A stretch of 64,000 nucleotides of DNA from Deinococcus deserti VCD115 (GCF_000020685.1 NC_012526.1:1094001-1158000); one strand, 5' to 3'. Counted from the stretch's first letter, positions 9,006 through 19,120 are shown. Translations and numbers: made by a program. Notes: generated from the letters alone by a model not told the origin.

Positions 9006-10607
9006 GTGTCCACACTTCTTGCCCCTCTGCATCCCTATGCGGGCCGGGTCGTGGTGGTTGGTGTGTCGGGCGGCGCAGATTCCGTGGCGCTGCTGCGGGC
9101 ACTGGTGCAGGCTGAAGCCCGCCCTGTGGTGGCTCACCTTGACCACGCCCTGCGGCCGAACTCGGCGGAGGACGCCCAGTGGGTGCACGATCTCGCTGAA
9201 CAGCTGGGGGCAGCCCACACGAGCACGCGGGTTGATGTGGCTGCCGTGGCCGCGCGCCGTGGCTGGAACGTAGAAGATGCTGCCCGCCGGGTGCGTTATG
9301 AAGTGCTGAGCCGAGCGGCCCGTCAGCATGGAGCCCACACCGTCATGACGGCGCACACCCGCCGCGATCAGGCCGAAACGGTGCTGATGGGTCTGTTGCG
9401 CGGGGAAGCTGTGCTGACCGGAATCCCGGCGGTGCGGGGCCGGGTACGTCGTCCCTGGCTGGATGTCCCCCGAAGTGAGATCGAGGCCTATCTGAAAGCT
9501 CTTGGGCAGGAGTGGCGCGAAGACCCCACCAATGCCGACGTGACCTACACCAGGGCGTGGCTGCGTACTGAGGTCATGCCTGTGCTGGCTGCACGGTTTC
9601 CAGGAGTGGAGGCAGCGCTGGGCCGGGTGGCAAAGCTGGCTCAGCAGGATGACGAGGCGCTCAGGGATCTTGCCGCAGCCTTGACGCCACATGCCCCGCG
9701 CGACCGTGTTCCGCTGGCGGTGCTGCGGCGGCGGGTAACGCAGGAACTGAAATCTGCAGGCTTACAGTTTCATGTGGGTCAGGTTGATCAGCTGGCTGAG
9801 GCGCAGCGCACCGGAGAGACGAGACATGTCACGCTGCTGGGTGGCCGGGGCGTCACGGTAACGGGCGGAGCCCTGCACCTCGCAGCGCGTGCGTGGCCCC
9901 TGCCGTCCTTTTCCTGGCCAGAAGACTGGACTCTCCGGACCCGGCAACCAGGAGACCGCATTACTTTGCCAGGCGGAACCCGTAAGGTCAGCGATGTTCT
10001 GACGGATCTGAAGATCCCCCGGGATCAGCGGGACGACGTGCCGCTGCTGGTGTCTGCGCAGGGCGTGAAGTGGATCGGTGTAGAGCCGAATATCTGGGCC
10101 AAGGGCGCGCGTGCAGTGGTAGGCCAGCCTGCAGACCTGCTCGACACCGCAATGGGGGAGGCCCTGGGATTGGCCCGGGAAGCAGCCCTGGCCCAGGAAG
10201 TTCCTGTCGGGGCCGTGGTCCTCGGTCCAGGGGGCCGCATCATAGGAAGTGGGCGCAACACCAGCCGTGCCGACAGCGATATGACGCGTCACGCTGAACT
10301 GGCGGCACTGCGCGCAGCCACCGCGGAACTCGGTACTGCGTATCTCACCGGATGCACCCTGGTCGTCACCCTGGAGCCGTGCCCGATGTGCCTGGGCGCG
10401 GCGCTTGAAGCGCGGGTGGAACGAATCGTGTACGGCGCGAGCAATCCCAAGGCGGGAGCGCTGGGCGGCGTTTCAGATCTCCTTTCCAGCCACTGGGGAC
10501 ATGTGCCGGCAGTGACCGGAGGAGTGCGGGCTCAGGACGCGGCACGAGTGCTCCGGGATAGTTTTCAGGAACTGAGACAGCGCAGGCTGAAGTCCCCGGA
10601 CGTGTAG
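9006..10607 (+). CDS. tilS-tadA: tRNA(Ile)-lysidine synthase fused to tRNA adenosine deaminase
   Basis: A 533-residue fusion of two tRNA anticodon-modifying enzymes. The N-terminal part (about 1-375) is TilS: PP-loop SGGADS at 21-26, then the TilS substrate-binding and C-terminal domains (HTRRDQAETVLMGLLRG, TNADVTYTR). It makes lysidine at position 34 of tRNA-Ile(CAU). The C-terminal part (about 383-533) is a complete TadA deaminase with the zinc and proton-shuttle motif HAE (429-431) and PCPMC (458-462), which makes inosine 34 in tRNA-Arg(ACG). A candidate internal Met lies at residue 383, but it has no evident ribosome signal, so a single polypeptide is likely. The GTG start is set by the TAGAAT box 6 nt upstream. 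Confidence 0.92.
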   Translation: MSTLLAPLHPYAGRVVVVGVSGGADSVALLRALVQAEARPVVAHLDHALRPNSAEDAQWVHDLAEQLGAAHTSTRVDVAAVAARRGWNVEDAARRVRYEVLSRAARQHGAHTVMTAHTRRDQAETVLMGLLRGEAVLTGIPAVRGRVRRPWLDVPRSEIEAYLKALGQEWREDPTNADVTYTRAWLRTEVMPVLAARFPGVEAALGRVAKLAQQDDEALRDLAAALTPHAPRDRVPLAVLRRRVTQELKSAGLQFHVGQVDQLAEAQRTGETRHVTLLGGRGVTVTGGALHLAARAWPLPSFSWPEDWTLRTRQPGDRITLPGGTRKVSDVLTDLKIPRDQRDDVPLLVSAQGVKWIGVEPNIWAKGARAVVGQPADLLDTAMGEALGLAREAALAQEVPVGAVVLGPGGRIIGSGRNTSRADSDMTRHAELAALRAATAELGTAYLTGCTLVVTLEPCPMCLGAALEARVERIVYGASNPKAGALGGVSDLLSSHWGHVPAVTGGVRAQDAARVLRDSFQELRQRRLKSPDV

Positions 10608-10795
10608 CGAGATATCTGGAGTGACCGGTATGTACTACGAATCCTGGACGCTGTGTTTGAAACAGTCCCGGGCCCCTCAGGTGCTGAACTGCCGGCCTGG
10701 ACTGGACCTCCGGCGACTCTGACTTTGGGCCAGCTGCCCTGGAGCACATGCAGGGATCACGGTTCAGGCGACATGAGGGGTCCCGTAGGCTGAAA

Positions 10796-11875
10796 TCAGG
10801 AGACGGTCTGGCGCAACTCGGCATAGGCCTCACCGACGGCCAGAACAAACCGCTCTATGTTCCCTGGAGCCCCTATATCGATCAGGCTGGCGACGTCAGA
10901 AGCATTGAGCGCAGGGTCGGCGCACACCTGGAGCAGCGCGTAATGCACGACGCTGACTCCTGGCCGGGCGCCTCCCGCGGGCAGCCAGGACTCTCTGAGC
11001 CGGGGCAGCAGCATCGCTGCAAAGCGTACGATGTCGCCCTCGTGGCGCCGCAGTTCCTTCTGCAACAGCCCCACCGAATGCACTCCTACGTAGTGCAGCA
11101 GCTGGGCCAGCCGTTGCGGTCGGTCCGGATCGGGCCAGCCGATAAGGAGCCGCACCTCCAGCGCGCCCGATACGGCGGAGTCCAGGTCGCGTACCGGTGA
11201 GATGCCCAGCAGATGCGTCATGCTCTGGGCATCGATATACACACTGTCGGGAGCATCCTGCACCCGCTGGGGAAGATTGGCAGCGTAGTCGCGCGATAGC
11301 CGGTGCAGCGCCATAAATTCCTCGTCGGCCATCTCCAGGAGCCCCGACAGACGGTTGAAGCGCCTGCGGACCTCGCGCGGTACCGCCTCCCGGTTCTTGT
11401 AGCCCAGGTCATGCTCGATCTCGGCCCAGGCATGCTGCAGGATGCTGCGGATCTGCACCTCGAACCGCAGCCCCGGAAGAACCGTACCCTGGCCCGGTGG
11501 GACGCGCAGCACGTAATGCACGCCCATATATCCGAAGCGGTCCGGGTCATGCACTTTGCCCTTATCCACGGAATTAGCCCAGTCCACCTCGAAATGGTCT
11601 TCGAGCAGCCGTGAGATCAGTGCCACGTCGGATTCGAAATAGGTAATGACGCGCACGCCCACCAGGTCGGTCAGGTCCTCCAGGGTCCGGTAGCGGCCGG
11701 GTTTGCGCCGCAGCTTGTCCGCCAGACTGGCTGGCCGTTTAACGCGGGCGGTAAGGTGGTGAATTTTCAGCCCTGCCTGGCTCAGAACGTTTCCCAGCAG
11801 GGCAACCACCGCCTCCCGCTGCTGCTCGTAGAGAGGCAGAGCGTTGGTGTAGGCCGTCACCAGCGTATGGTCCAT
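10796..11875 (-). CDS. RelA/SpoT-domain small alarmone synthetase
   Basis: A 359-residue protein with a (p)ppGpp synthetase domain (about 20-190). It shows [19 protein letters not shown], the GYMGVHYVL segment and [20 protein letters not shown], all typical of RelA/SpoT synthetase cores. No N-terminal HD hydrolase, TGS or ACT domain is present, so it is a single-domain synthetase rather than a long RSH. About 170 residues after the core are unassigned and could regulate oligomerisation. The ATG at 11875 has GGAG 8 nt upstream; upstream in-frame codons read non-family sequence. It is divergent from the amidase gene. Confidence 0.85.
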   Translation of the reverse strand: MDHTLVTAYTNALPLYEQQREAVVALLGNVLSQAGLKIHHLTARVKRPASLADKLRRKPGRYRTLEDLTDLVGVRVITYFESDVALISRLLEDHFEVDWANSVDKGKVHDPDRFGYMGVHYVLRVPPGQGTVLPGLRFEVQIRSILQHAWAEIEHDLGYKNREAVPREVRRRFNRLSGLLEMADEEFMALHRLSRDYAANLPQRVQDAPDSVYIDAQSMTHLLGISPVRDLDSAVSGALEVRLLIGWPDPDRPQRLAQLLHYVGVHSVGLLQKELRRHEGDIVRFAAMLLPRLRESWLPAGGARPGVSVVHYALLQVCADPALNASDVASLIDIGAPGNIERFVLAVGEAYAELRQTVS

Positions 11876-11949
11876 GTTGGTGGCTCCAGCATAGCGGGCT
11901 ACCTCAGGCGTGGGGGTGTGGCCCTCATTGTGGCGTGCTAAACCCGGAT

Positions 11950-13863
11950 ATGCGCCATCATCATCACCTGGCCCTGCTGAGCCTGCTGGGTGCGCTGGGC
12001 ACCTTGCCCGCGTCACCGGCCCGCGCGCAGAGCGCCAGCGACATTTTTGTCTCCTACCCCGAGTCCGGTCACCGGGTGGCCCACAGTCATGTGATTCTGC
12101 AGGGAAGTGTGACTCCGGGAGCCACCCTGACCGTGAGCGGGCAGGCTGTTCCTGTAGGCCCGGACGGACTGTTCATGGCCTGGTGGCCGCTTAGGCCCGG
12201 AACCAACGACCTGCGCCTTGTCAGCCGGAGCGGCAGCAAAACTGCCACCCGGACCCTGCGTGTCGTTCGTACGGTGCCGCGAGTCCTGCCGGCGTCTCCC
12301 ACCGCGATTGATCGGGAAACGCTGACTCCACGTGAAGCTGTGGAGTTCTGGGACCTTGCAGGGGACTCGCCAGCCGAGCGGACCGTGAAGGTCGGGTTCG
12401 TCGGTTCTCCGGGTGGGCGGGCCACCTTCAGGATCAACGGAGGCGCTGCGGTTCCCATGCGCGAGGGCACAGCTGGAGCGTACTCCGGAACGTTTGTTTT
12501 GCCGGTCCAGGCCCTGCTAAAGGACGCGCCGGTCACGGTCAGCCTGACGGGCCGTGACGGCCGGACGGTGACGGCAACTGCTGCCGGGCGCATCAGTGGT
12601 GCTACAGGGGAGACCCGCCTGGGTGTTCAGAACCCCGGAAGCGTGCATGGACTGGCCCTGAACGAAGCCACGACGCTGCTGACAGACCTGGCAGGTGCCC
12701 CGTTGCTGTACCCCCGCGACGATATGGCGTTTACGCTTGTGGGCCGTCAGGGGCGAGACTACCGGGTGCGGCTGGCGCCTGGCGTGCCGGCTCTGGTCAC
12801 CCAGACCCAGGTTCAGGTCTCTCCGGGACCCCTGGCCGTGGGCGCGGGTGGGGCCATACAGCTGGAGGCCCTGCGCTCACCGGTTGGGGAGGGGGCGTCG
12901 GTTCCAGCACTGTTCTCGCCTCCACCTTTACAGATCAGTCCGGCCGTACCGGTCCCTGCTGTGATGACTGCGCCCGTGATGACTCGTGCACCCAGGCCGG
13001 ACCTCACGCTGCGTCTTCCACTGGGCGGCGCCCGGCTGCCGTTTACGGTGACCCAGGACAGCCCTCAGCGGCTGGTACTGACGCTCTACGGGCCACTGGC
13101 CACGCCGCTCACTGCCCCTCAGGAGACGGATCCATTGTTGGGAAGTGTGGAAGTGCGCCCGCTCGCACTGGAGGTGACGCGCGTGGTGGTGAATCTGACA
13201 ACTCCGCAGCTTTGGGGCTTTCACGCTGGATACGACGGCAATGACCTGCAATTAACAGTTCGGCGTCCTCCGGCCCTCAACCCAGCGCGGCCGCTTGAAG
13301 GCCGGACCATCACGCTGGATCCCGGACATGGGGGCACCCAGGGAGGAGGGGCTGGTAGCCTGCGCACGCCGGAAAAGGGGTTGGTGCTGCCCATTACCCT
13401 GCGTGCCGCTGAGCTGCTGCGTGCGCAGGGCGCCACAGTTCACCTCACCCGCACAGCTGACGTCACCGTGAGCCTGTACGACCGTGGGCTCACTGCGGAA
13501 GCCACGGGCAGTGACCTGCTGGTGTCGGTCCACGCCAACGCCCTGCCGGATGGGCGCGACCCGCGCGGTGTGCGTGGTCCGGAGGTGTACTTCACCCATC
13601 CTCAGGCCCAGCCGCTGGCAGCGTCGCTTCTGGCTGCCCTGCGCGCGGGCCTGCCGGAGATTGGCCCCGGAGCCGGTCTCAAGCCTGGGGCCAATCTGGC
13701 GCTGACCCGGCCCAGCGCCCAGATCAGTGTGCTGGTGGAACTCGCCTACCTGACGGATGCGGGCAACCTGCGCGCCCTGCACAACCCCGAAGCACGGGAA
13801 CGTTTCGCGCAGGCCATTGCAGGTGGAGTCACAGCGTTTTATACGGGGCAGGCCCGGCGCTGA
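11950..13863 (+). CDS. N-acetylmuramoyl-L-alanine amidase (Amidase_3), secreted
   Basis: A 637-residue exported cell-wall hydrolase that cuts the amide bond between MurNAc and L-Ala. The N-terminus is a signal peptide ([19 protein letters not shown] then a PASPARAQ cleavage region) with a natural tetra-His. Residues about 30-440 are beta-rich and include an AMIN-like region ([16 protein letters not shown]...). The zinc amidase domain is C-terminal: H460 in DPGHGG, E475 in TPEKG, H528 in SVHAN, and the catalytic glutamate E597 in LVELAYLTD. The start is the ATG at 11950; a GTG 15 nt upstream is possible but there is no Shine-Dalgarno for either. Likely roles are septum splitting or peptidoglycan turnover. 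Confidence 0.9.
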   Translation: MRHHHHLALLSLLGALGTLPASPARAQSASDIFVSYPESGHRVAHSHVILQGSVTPGATLTVSGQAVPVGPDGLFMAWWPLRPGTNDLRLVSRSGSKTATRTLRVVRTVPRVLPASPTAIDRETLTPREAVEFWDLAGDSPAERTVKVGFVGSPGGRATFRINGGAAVPMREGTAGAYSGTFVLPVQALLKDAPVTVSLTGRDGRTVTATAAGRISGATGETRLGVQNPGSVHGLALNEATTLLTDLAGAPLLYPRDDMAFTLVGRQGRDYRVRLAPGVPALVTQTQVQVSPGPLAVGAGGAIQLEALRSPVGEGASVPALFSPPPLQISPAVPVPAVMTAPVMTRAPRPDLTLRLPLGGARLPFTVTQDSPQRLVLTLYGPLATPLTAPQETDPLLGSVEVRPLALEVTRVVVNLTTPQLWGFHAGYDGNDLQLTVRRPPALNPARPLEGRTITLDPGHGGTQGGGAGSLRTPEKGLVLPITLRAAELLRAQGATVHLTRTADVTVSLYDRGLTAEATGSDLLVSVHANALPDGRDPRGVRGPEVYFTHPQAQPLAASLLAALRAGLPEIGPGAGLKPGANLALTRPSAQISVLVELAYLTDAGNLRALHNPEARERFAQAIAGGVTAFYTGQARR

Positions 13864-13920
13864 CCCTGTGCCGGGCCCCAGAAGCCAGACTTATATCATT
13901 GGTTTGGACAGCGTGTCCAG

Positions 13921-14199
13921 GTGAAGGTAGACCGTCCCCTGGGGCGCCGGCATCCACGCTGGTCAGATCTGATCTATGCCGTCAACTATGGTGAGTTGCC
14001 CGGTACGCCGAGCCGAGCCGGCCAAATTGTCGATGCGTATCTTCTGGTGTGGGGCGAAGTGATTGCTGTCCTGGTGCGGACCAACGACCAGGAGGACAAC
14101 CTGGAGGTCGCCCGGTCCGGAACAGTCTGGACGGATAAAGAAATCATGCAGGCCGTCTTGTTCCCGAAGAGGTTCTTTCAGACCTCTTTAAGGCGTTAG
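13921..14199 (+). CDS. Small inorganic-pyrophosphatase-like protein
   Basis: A 92-residue protein starting at GTG. The pattern VDRPLGRRHP, YAVNYGELPGT, IVDAYLLVW, VIAVLVRTNDQEDNLEVA and FTDEEI-like WTDKEI follows the short pyrophosphatase-like family (about 100-120 residues) seen in many bacteria and often annotated as inorganic pyrophosphatase. Several acidic metal ligands of classical PPases are missing, so catalytic activity is uncertain. Family homology appears to continue a few residues upstream of the GTG (in frame FGQRVQ), but no other start codon is available there. A TATCAT box at 13894-13899 could be its -10. Confidence 0.6.
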   Translation: MKVDRPLGRRHPRWSDLIYAVNYGELPGTPSRAGQIVDAYLLVWGEVIAVLVRTNDQEDNLEVARSGTVWTDKEIMQAVLFPKRFFQTSLRR

Positions 14200-14208
14200 C
14201 CTCGGCGC

Positions 14209-14916
14209 ATGACTTCCGCGCATTCTGGAGCCCTGCGTCCTGTAACTCTGATCACCGGCGCGGCGGGCGGCATTGGCCGTGCTCTGGCCCGGCTGCTGGC
14301 CTCCGACCATGACCTGATTCTCAGTGGCCGCACCAGCGGACCGTTGGACACATTGTGCGGCGAACTGGGTGCTACGCCTCTTCTGCTTGACCTGACCCGG
14401 CCCGATACCTTTGAGGCGGCTGTCGCTGGGCTGGGACGCGTGACCAATGTGGTGCATAACGCTGGTGTGGTGGACCTGGGTCCAGTCGGCACACAGGCCT
14501 ATGACGTATGGACCCACACCCTGACCGTCAACACGGTCGCGCCAGCAGAGCTGACCCGGCTACTGCTGCCAGGGCTGCGGGCTGCTCAGGGAACGGTGGT
14601 GTTCGTCAACAGCGGGGCTGGACTGCGGGCCAATGCCGGCTGGGCCAGTTACGCGGCCAGCAAACATGCGTTGCGTGCGCTGGCCGACGCCCTGCGCGAT
14701 GAGGAAGCCCCACACGGCGTCCGGGTCACCAGCGTGTATCCGGGGCGCACTGCCACCGAAATGCAGCGCAGGGTCCGCACCCAGGAAGGAGCCGACTACC
14801 AGCCGGAGGTGTTTATCCAGCCGGAAACGGTGGCCGCCACCATCGCCTTTGTCCTGAATGCCCCACGCGACGCCTCGCTGACGGACGTGACTGTGAGGCC
14901 TGGGCCCCGCGCATGA
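14209..14916 (+). CDS. Short-chain dehydrogenase/reductase (SDR)
   Basis: A 235-residue classical SDR oxidoreductase. It has the cofactor loop TGAAGGIG, the NAG-type motif VVHNAGV, an active-site Ser in FVNSGAG, and the catalytic YAASK. The substrate is not identifiable. TAGCCT (14197-14202) ends 6 nt before the ATG, so the mRNA is probably leaderless and starts an operon with the next two genes. The stop overlaps the next ATG by 4 nt. Confidence 0.88.
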   Translation: MTSAHSGALRPVTLITGAAGGIGRALARLLASDHDLILSGRTSGPLDTLCGELGATPLLLDLTRPDTFEAAVAGLGRVTNVVHNAGVVDLGPVGTQAYDVWTHTLTVNTVAPAELTRLLLPGLRAAQGTVVFVNSGAGLRANAGWASYAASKHALRALADALRDEEAPHGVRVTSVYPGRTATEMQRRVRTQEGADYQPEVFIQPETVAATIAFVLNAPRDASLTDVTVRPGPRA

Positions 14917-15878
14917 GCTTCACCGACTCTGGATTCGACTACGACGCGGTGGTGATCGGTGCTGGTCCCGCCGGTCTGAACGCTGCGGTGGTTCTGGGTG
15001 GGGCGCGCCGGCGCGTCCTGCTGCTCGATGGCGGTCCGGCGCGGAATTCCCGCGCCCAGAATGCCCACGGCGTTTTTACGCGCGACTGCACGCCGCCTGG
15101 GGACCTGAAGGAAGCCGGGCTGGCAGACCTTGCCCCGTATGACGTGACCGTCCTGTCCACCCCGGCGCGAGAGGCCCGCATCCTGGAGAACGGCTTTTCG
15201 GTGCGCCACGACCACAAGTGGGTGACGGCTTCAAGGCTGCTGTTCGCCACTGGAGTACGCGACGTGCTGCCGCGCATTCCCGGCCTGCGCGAACGCTGGG
15301 GCGACACGGTTCACCACTGCCCCTACTGCGACGGCTGGCCCAACCGGGAAGCCCATCTCGCCGTGCTGGGCAGCCACCAGGAAGGCCATCACCTGGCCCT
15401 GAGTGTCCGGGCCTGGTCTGACCGGATCACCCTGCTGACCGACGGCCCGGATGAGCTCACGGCCGAGCAGCGTCTGGACCTGGAACGCGTGGGAATCCCG
15501 GTTATTCCCACGCCAGTACGAAGGCTGACAGGGAAGCAGAACGTTACCGTGCACTTCCGGGATGGAGAAAAGCTCCCCCTTGACGCCATCTTCCTGAATC
15601 CTACCCAGACCCAGAACAGCACCCTGCCGGCTCAGCTGGGCTGTGAGCTTAACGAGAAAAGCCGTGTGGTTGTCAACGAGCACGGCATGACCAGCGTTCG
15701 GGGAATCTGGGCGGCGGGAGACATGACCGGTGCCCCCCAGTACGTCATGAGCGCGGCCAGCAGCGGCATGATTGCGGCCATCAGTCTCAACACCACCCTG
15801 ATCCACGAGAACGTCCGGGCCCGTGGCGCGGCCTTCCACAAGAGCCTCGACGAGCAGGCTGGGGTCGGCGAAGCTTGA
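14913..15878 (+). CDS. FAD-dependent thioredoxin-reductase-like oxidoreductase
   Basis: A 321-residue flavoprotein of the thioredoxin reductase superfamily. The FAD-binding motif is VIGAGPAGLNAAVVLGGARR, and the second FAD motif is GIWAAGDMTGAPQYV. A redox CPYC sits in VHHCPYCDGW, as in the TrxR CATC position. The NADPH domain motif is degenerate (AVLGSHQEGHHLAL instead of GxGxxA), so the electron donor may differ from NADPH. It starts at an ATG overlapping the SDR stop and ends overlapping the HAD start. A role in disulfide or small-molecule redox is likely, but true thioredoxin reductase activity is not proven. Confidence 0.85.
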   Translation: MSFTDSGFDYDAVVIGAGPAGLNAAVVLGGARRRVLLLDGGPARNSRAQNAHGVFTRDCTPPGDLKEAGLADLAPYDVTVLSTPAREARILENGFSVRHDHKWVTASRLLFATGVRDVLPRIPGLRERWGDTVHHCPYCDGWPNREAHLAVLGSHQEGHHLALSVRAWSDRITLLTDGPDELTAEQRLDLERVGIPVIPTPVRRLTGKQNVTVHFRDGEKLPLDAIFLNPTQTQNSTLPAQLGCELNEKSRVVVNEHGMTSVRGIWAAGDMTGAPQYVMSAASSGMIAAISLNTTLIHENVRARGAAFHKSLDEQAGVGEA

Positions 15879-16408
15879 AGGCGGTTCTCTTTGACCTGGA
15901 CGGAACGCTGCACGACCGCAACGCCACCATCCGGGACTGGCTGGAGGTTCACAGGCAGGAGTTTGCCCTGCCGGAAACCTACGCCGCCCGCTTCCTGGAA
16001 CTCGACGACTATGGCTACCGCAGCAAACGCGAGGTCATCACCCGTCTGGTGCAGGAACTGGAACTGCCGCATGGGGTAGACACGCTGCTCGATACCTACT
16101 GGTTACACCTGAACCATGCCCGGGTGATGCCATACACGCACGAGGTTCTCCAGCGTGGCGTCCGGGTGGGTATCGTGACCAACGGGTGGAAGGAAGCGCA
16201 GTCCCGTTGCCTGCAGGTCTGTGCACTGGAAGGGCTGGGAGCAGAAGTCGACAGCACCTGGTGTGTGAGTGACTCGCCGCGCAATGACATCTGGGGGCCG
16301 CAGCAGATCGGGCTGCGCGCCGCCTGGCTCCCCACCGGCCACGCGCTGGATGGAGAAATCCCGGACGCAGTTCTGCATGATCTGCGCGATGTGCTGCTCC
16401 TGGACTGA
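15875..16408 (+). CDS. HAD-superfamily hydrolase lacking the motif III segment
   Basis: A 177-residue HAD-like protein. Motif I is VLFDLDGTLHD with the nucleophile Asp, motif II is VTNG, and motif IV is VSDSPRNDIWG. In usual family members about 25 residues carrying the motif III lysine (the GxxKPxPxxF stretch) lie between motifs II and IV. Here LEGLGAEVDSTWC runs directly into motif IV, so that segment appears to be deleted in frame. Motif IV also has Ser where Gly is usual. The start is TTG at 15875 overlapping the previous TGA (TTGA). It may be catalytically weak or inactive. Confidence 0.75.
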   Translation: MKAVLFDLDGTLHDRNATIRDWLEVHRQEFALPETYAARFLELDDYGYRSKREVITRLVQELELPHGVDTLLDTYWLHLNHARVMPYTHEVLQRGVRVGIVTNGWKEAQSRCLQVCALEGLGAEVDSTWCVSDSPRNDIWGPQQIGLRAAWLPTGHALDGEIPDAVLHDLRDVLLLD

Positions 16409-16627
16409 GGAGGGGACTTGCTGCACATGCTCGAAAACGAAATCGGCACAATAACCGTGAGATAGAAACCTCGGCCCTGGTGTCCGACGTTTTTGAAGAT
16501 CATGCCGCCCGCCAGTCCTGACCGTGAACGCTTCCAGGGAAAGCCCGTCCTGAGATGGCCGCGTGCATCTGGTGTGGGCGGTTTTCTGTTGCTTTGCACG
16601 GATGCGATCCGTACTACCATCGGGCGC

Positions 16628-19120
16628 GTGAGTACTGCGGCCACCCTGCCCATCCATGAGATCGTTCCGGCGCTGAAGGAAGCGCTGGCGACGCAAGCAC
16701 TGGTGGTGCTGCAGGCGCCCCCTGGAGCCGGCAAAAGTACAGCCCTGCCCCTTACGCTGCTGGATGAGCCCTGGCTCGCTGGGCAGCAGATCATTATCCT
16801 CCAGCCCCGGCGTGTGGCCGCACGGGCTGTGGCTGCCCGGCTGGCCGAAGGTCTGGGCCAGGAACCCGGGGGTACCGTCGGGTACCGGGTGCGCTTCGAG
16901 TCACGGACCTCGGCCAGGACCCGCATTGAAGTCGTCACCGAGGGCATCCTGACCCGGCGCCTGCAGCGTGATCCGGAATTGTCCGGCGTGGGTCTTGTCA
17001 TTCTCGACGAGTTTCACGAGCGTTCCCTCAACGCCGACCTGGCGCTGGCGTTGCTGCGGGAGGTTCAGGGGGCCTTGCGCGACGATCTGCGGGTGCTGGT
17101 CATGTCGGCCACACTGGACCCTGACCTTCCAGCCCGCCTGGAGGCACCGCTCCTGGAAAGCCAGGGCCGGGCCTATCCGGTGGAGGTGCGCTACCTTCCG
17201 GCGGATCCGGTCGGGCGGGTTGAGGATCAGGTGGCCCGCGCCGTCCGCGACGCCCTGGAGCGGGACCAGGGCGATGTCCTGGCTTTTCTGCCCGGGGTGC
17301 GCGAAATCCATGCGGCGCAGGGCAGGCTGGCCGGAGTAGACGCGCAGGTTCTGCCGCTTTACGGTGACCTGCCCCTGAAAGAACAGCGCCGGGCCCTGCT
17401 GCCTGATCCGGCCGGGCAGCGCAAAGTTGTGCTCGCCACCAGCATCGCGGAGACGTCCCTGACCATCGAAGGCGTCCGGGTGGTCGTGGACGGCGGCCTC
17501 AGCCGCACCCAGCACTTCGACCCGGCCACCGGACTGACCCGTATGGTGACGGGCCGGGTCACCCGTGACGCCGCTGCCCAGCGTGCCGGACGGGCGGGCC
17601 GCACAGCTCCCGGCGTGGCGTACCGGCTGTGGAGTGAACGGACGCAGCCGCTGCTGGGTGCCTCCCGCCCCCCCGAAATCATGGAGGCCGACCTTGCTCC
17701 GCTGACCCTGGAACTCGCTCAGTGGGGTGCGCCTGACCCTGGAGCCCTGGCGTGGCTGGACGCGCCCCCAGCGACGCGCATCGAAACGGCCCGCGCCTTG
17801 CTGCGGGGCCTGGACGCCCTGGATGAGCAGGGCCGGGCCACGGCTGAGGGCGCACGGCTGCTCGACTTTCCCACCCACCCCCGCATCGCGCATCTGCTGA
17901 CTGGAGGCGCGGCCGAGGGTCAGGGCCCACTGGCGGCCGATGTGGCTGCACTGCTTGAAGAGCGCGATCCTCTGCCGCCGGGGAGTGGCACCGACCTGGC
18001 CGACCGCGTGACGGCCCTGCGGCAGTGGCGTGAAGGCCGGGCAGGTGGAGGAGACCCGGGCGTGCTGGAACGTATCGAGCGACTTTCCAGGCAGTGGCGC
18101 CGGCTGCTGGGAACGGACGTCTCGAATGAGGCTCCGGACCCCTTTGCAGTAGGCGCGCTGGTTGCCCGGGCCTATCCGGAGCGTGTTGCGGTGGCCCGCC
18201 CGCCTGCGGCTGGGCTGAGCCGGGGACGCTTTCTGCTGGCAGGAGGACAGGGCGCTGCCCTGCCGGAAGGTGACGCGCTGGCGGGATCACCGGCTCTGGC
18301 GGTGGCGCATCTGGACGCCGCGCAGGCTGAGGGACGGGTGTTTCTTGCTGCGCCTCTCGACGCACAGGCGCTGAGGGTGCAGGCCATCTGGGAGGACGCC
18401 GTGCGCTGGGACACGCGCACGGGAACGCTCTTGGCGCAGCAGGAGTTCCGGGTGGGGGCGATCGTGCTGGAGACCCGGCCTCTCAAGCAGGTTCCGGCCG
18501 CTCAGCGTGTGCAGACCCTGGCGGGCGCCATTCGTACCGAGGGACTGCATCTTCTGACCTTTTCGCCTGAAGCGGCACAGTGGCGGGCCCGTGTGCAGTC
18601 GCTTCACCACTGGCGTCCCGATGACAACTGGCCGGACGTGTCGGACCAGGCCCTGCTCGACACCCTGGAAGCCTGGCTCGGGCCTCACCTGGGAGGCGCA
18701 CGCTCACGCGAGGATCTGGCGCGGCTGAGTCTCCTGCCTGCCTTTCAGGCGTTGCTGGATTGGCCGCAGCCGCAGCAGCTTGACGAGCTGGCGCCCACGC
18801 ATCTGAGTGTGCCCAGTGGTAGCCGGGTCCGCCTGGAGTACCGCCTCGGTGGAGAGGCGCCGGTTCTGGCGGTCAAGCTGCAGGAGCTGTTTGGCCTGGA
18901 GCAGACTCCTACCGTTAATGGAGGCCGCACGCCGGTGCTGCTTCATCTGCTGTCTCCAGCCGGACGTCCGGTTCAGGTCACGCAGGACCTTCGTAGTTTC
19001 TGGAACAGCAGCTACTTCGAGGTGCGCAAGGACCTGCGCGGCCGTTATCCCAAGCATCCCTGGCCGGACGACCCCTGGACTCATCTACCAACCCGCTTCA
19101 CCAAAAAGCGCGGAGGCTAG
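16628..19120 (+). CDS. hrpB: ATP-dependent helicase HrpB (DEAH-type)
   Basis: An 830-residue DEAH-box helicase. Motif I is APPGAGKSTALPL, motif II is DEFHERSLNADL (DEFH), motif III is SATLD, then IAETSLTIEGVRVVVDGG and the motif VI QRAGRAGRTAPG. The C-terminal HrpB domain ends LPTRFTKKRGG, as in family members. The GTG at 16628 gives VSTAATLPIHEIVPAL, the usual HrpB beginning, and TACCAT (16615-16620) ends 7 nt before it; the open frame further upstream is non-family. HrpB function is poorly defined; family members are implicated in RNA metabolism. Confidence 0.92.
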   Translation: MSTAATLPIHEIVPALKEALATQALVVLQAPPGAGKSTALPLTLLDEPWLAGQQIIILQPRRVAARAVAARLAEGLGQEPGGTVGYRVRFESRTSARTRIEVVTEGILTRRLQRDPELSGVGLVILDEFHERSLNADLALALLREVQGALRDDLRVLVMSATLDPDLPARLEAPLLESQGRAYPVEVRYLPADPVGRVEDQVARAVRDALERDQGDVLAFLPGVREIHAAQGRLAGVDAQVLPLYGDLPLKEQRRALLPDPAGQRKVVLATSIAETSLTIEGVRVVVDGGLSRTQHFDPATGLTRMVTGRVTRDAAAQRAGRAGRTAPGVAYRLWSERTQPLLGASRPPEIMEADLAPLTLELAQWGAPDPGALAWLDAPPATRIETARALLRGLDALDEQGRATAEGARLLDFPTHPRIAHLLTGGAAEGQGPLAADVAALLEERDPLPPGSGTDLADRVTALRQWREGRAGGGDPGVLERIERLSRQWRRLLGTDVSNEAPDPFAVGALVARAYPERVAVARPPAAGLSRGRFLLAGGQGAALPEGDALAGSPALAVAHLDAAQAEGRVFLAAPLDAQALRVQAIWEDAVRWDTRTGTLLAQQEFRVGAIVLETRPLKQVPAAQRVQTLAGAIRTEGLHLLTFSPEAAQWRARVQSLHHWRPDDNWPDVSDQALLDTLEAWLGPHLGGARSREDLARLSLLPAFQALLDWPQPQQLDELAPTHLSVPSGSRVRLEYRLGGEAPVLAVKLQELFGLEQTPTVNGGRTPVLLHLLSPAGRPVQVTQDLRSFWNSSYFEVRKDLRGRYPKHPWPDDPWTHLPTRFTKKRGG

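Noticed and set aside
16493..16627. N-terminal extension of HrpB
   Set aside because: The GTG at 16628 gives the family N-terminus and is preceded by a -10 box at 7 nt; the extension reads non-family sequence through the promoter.
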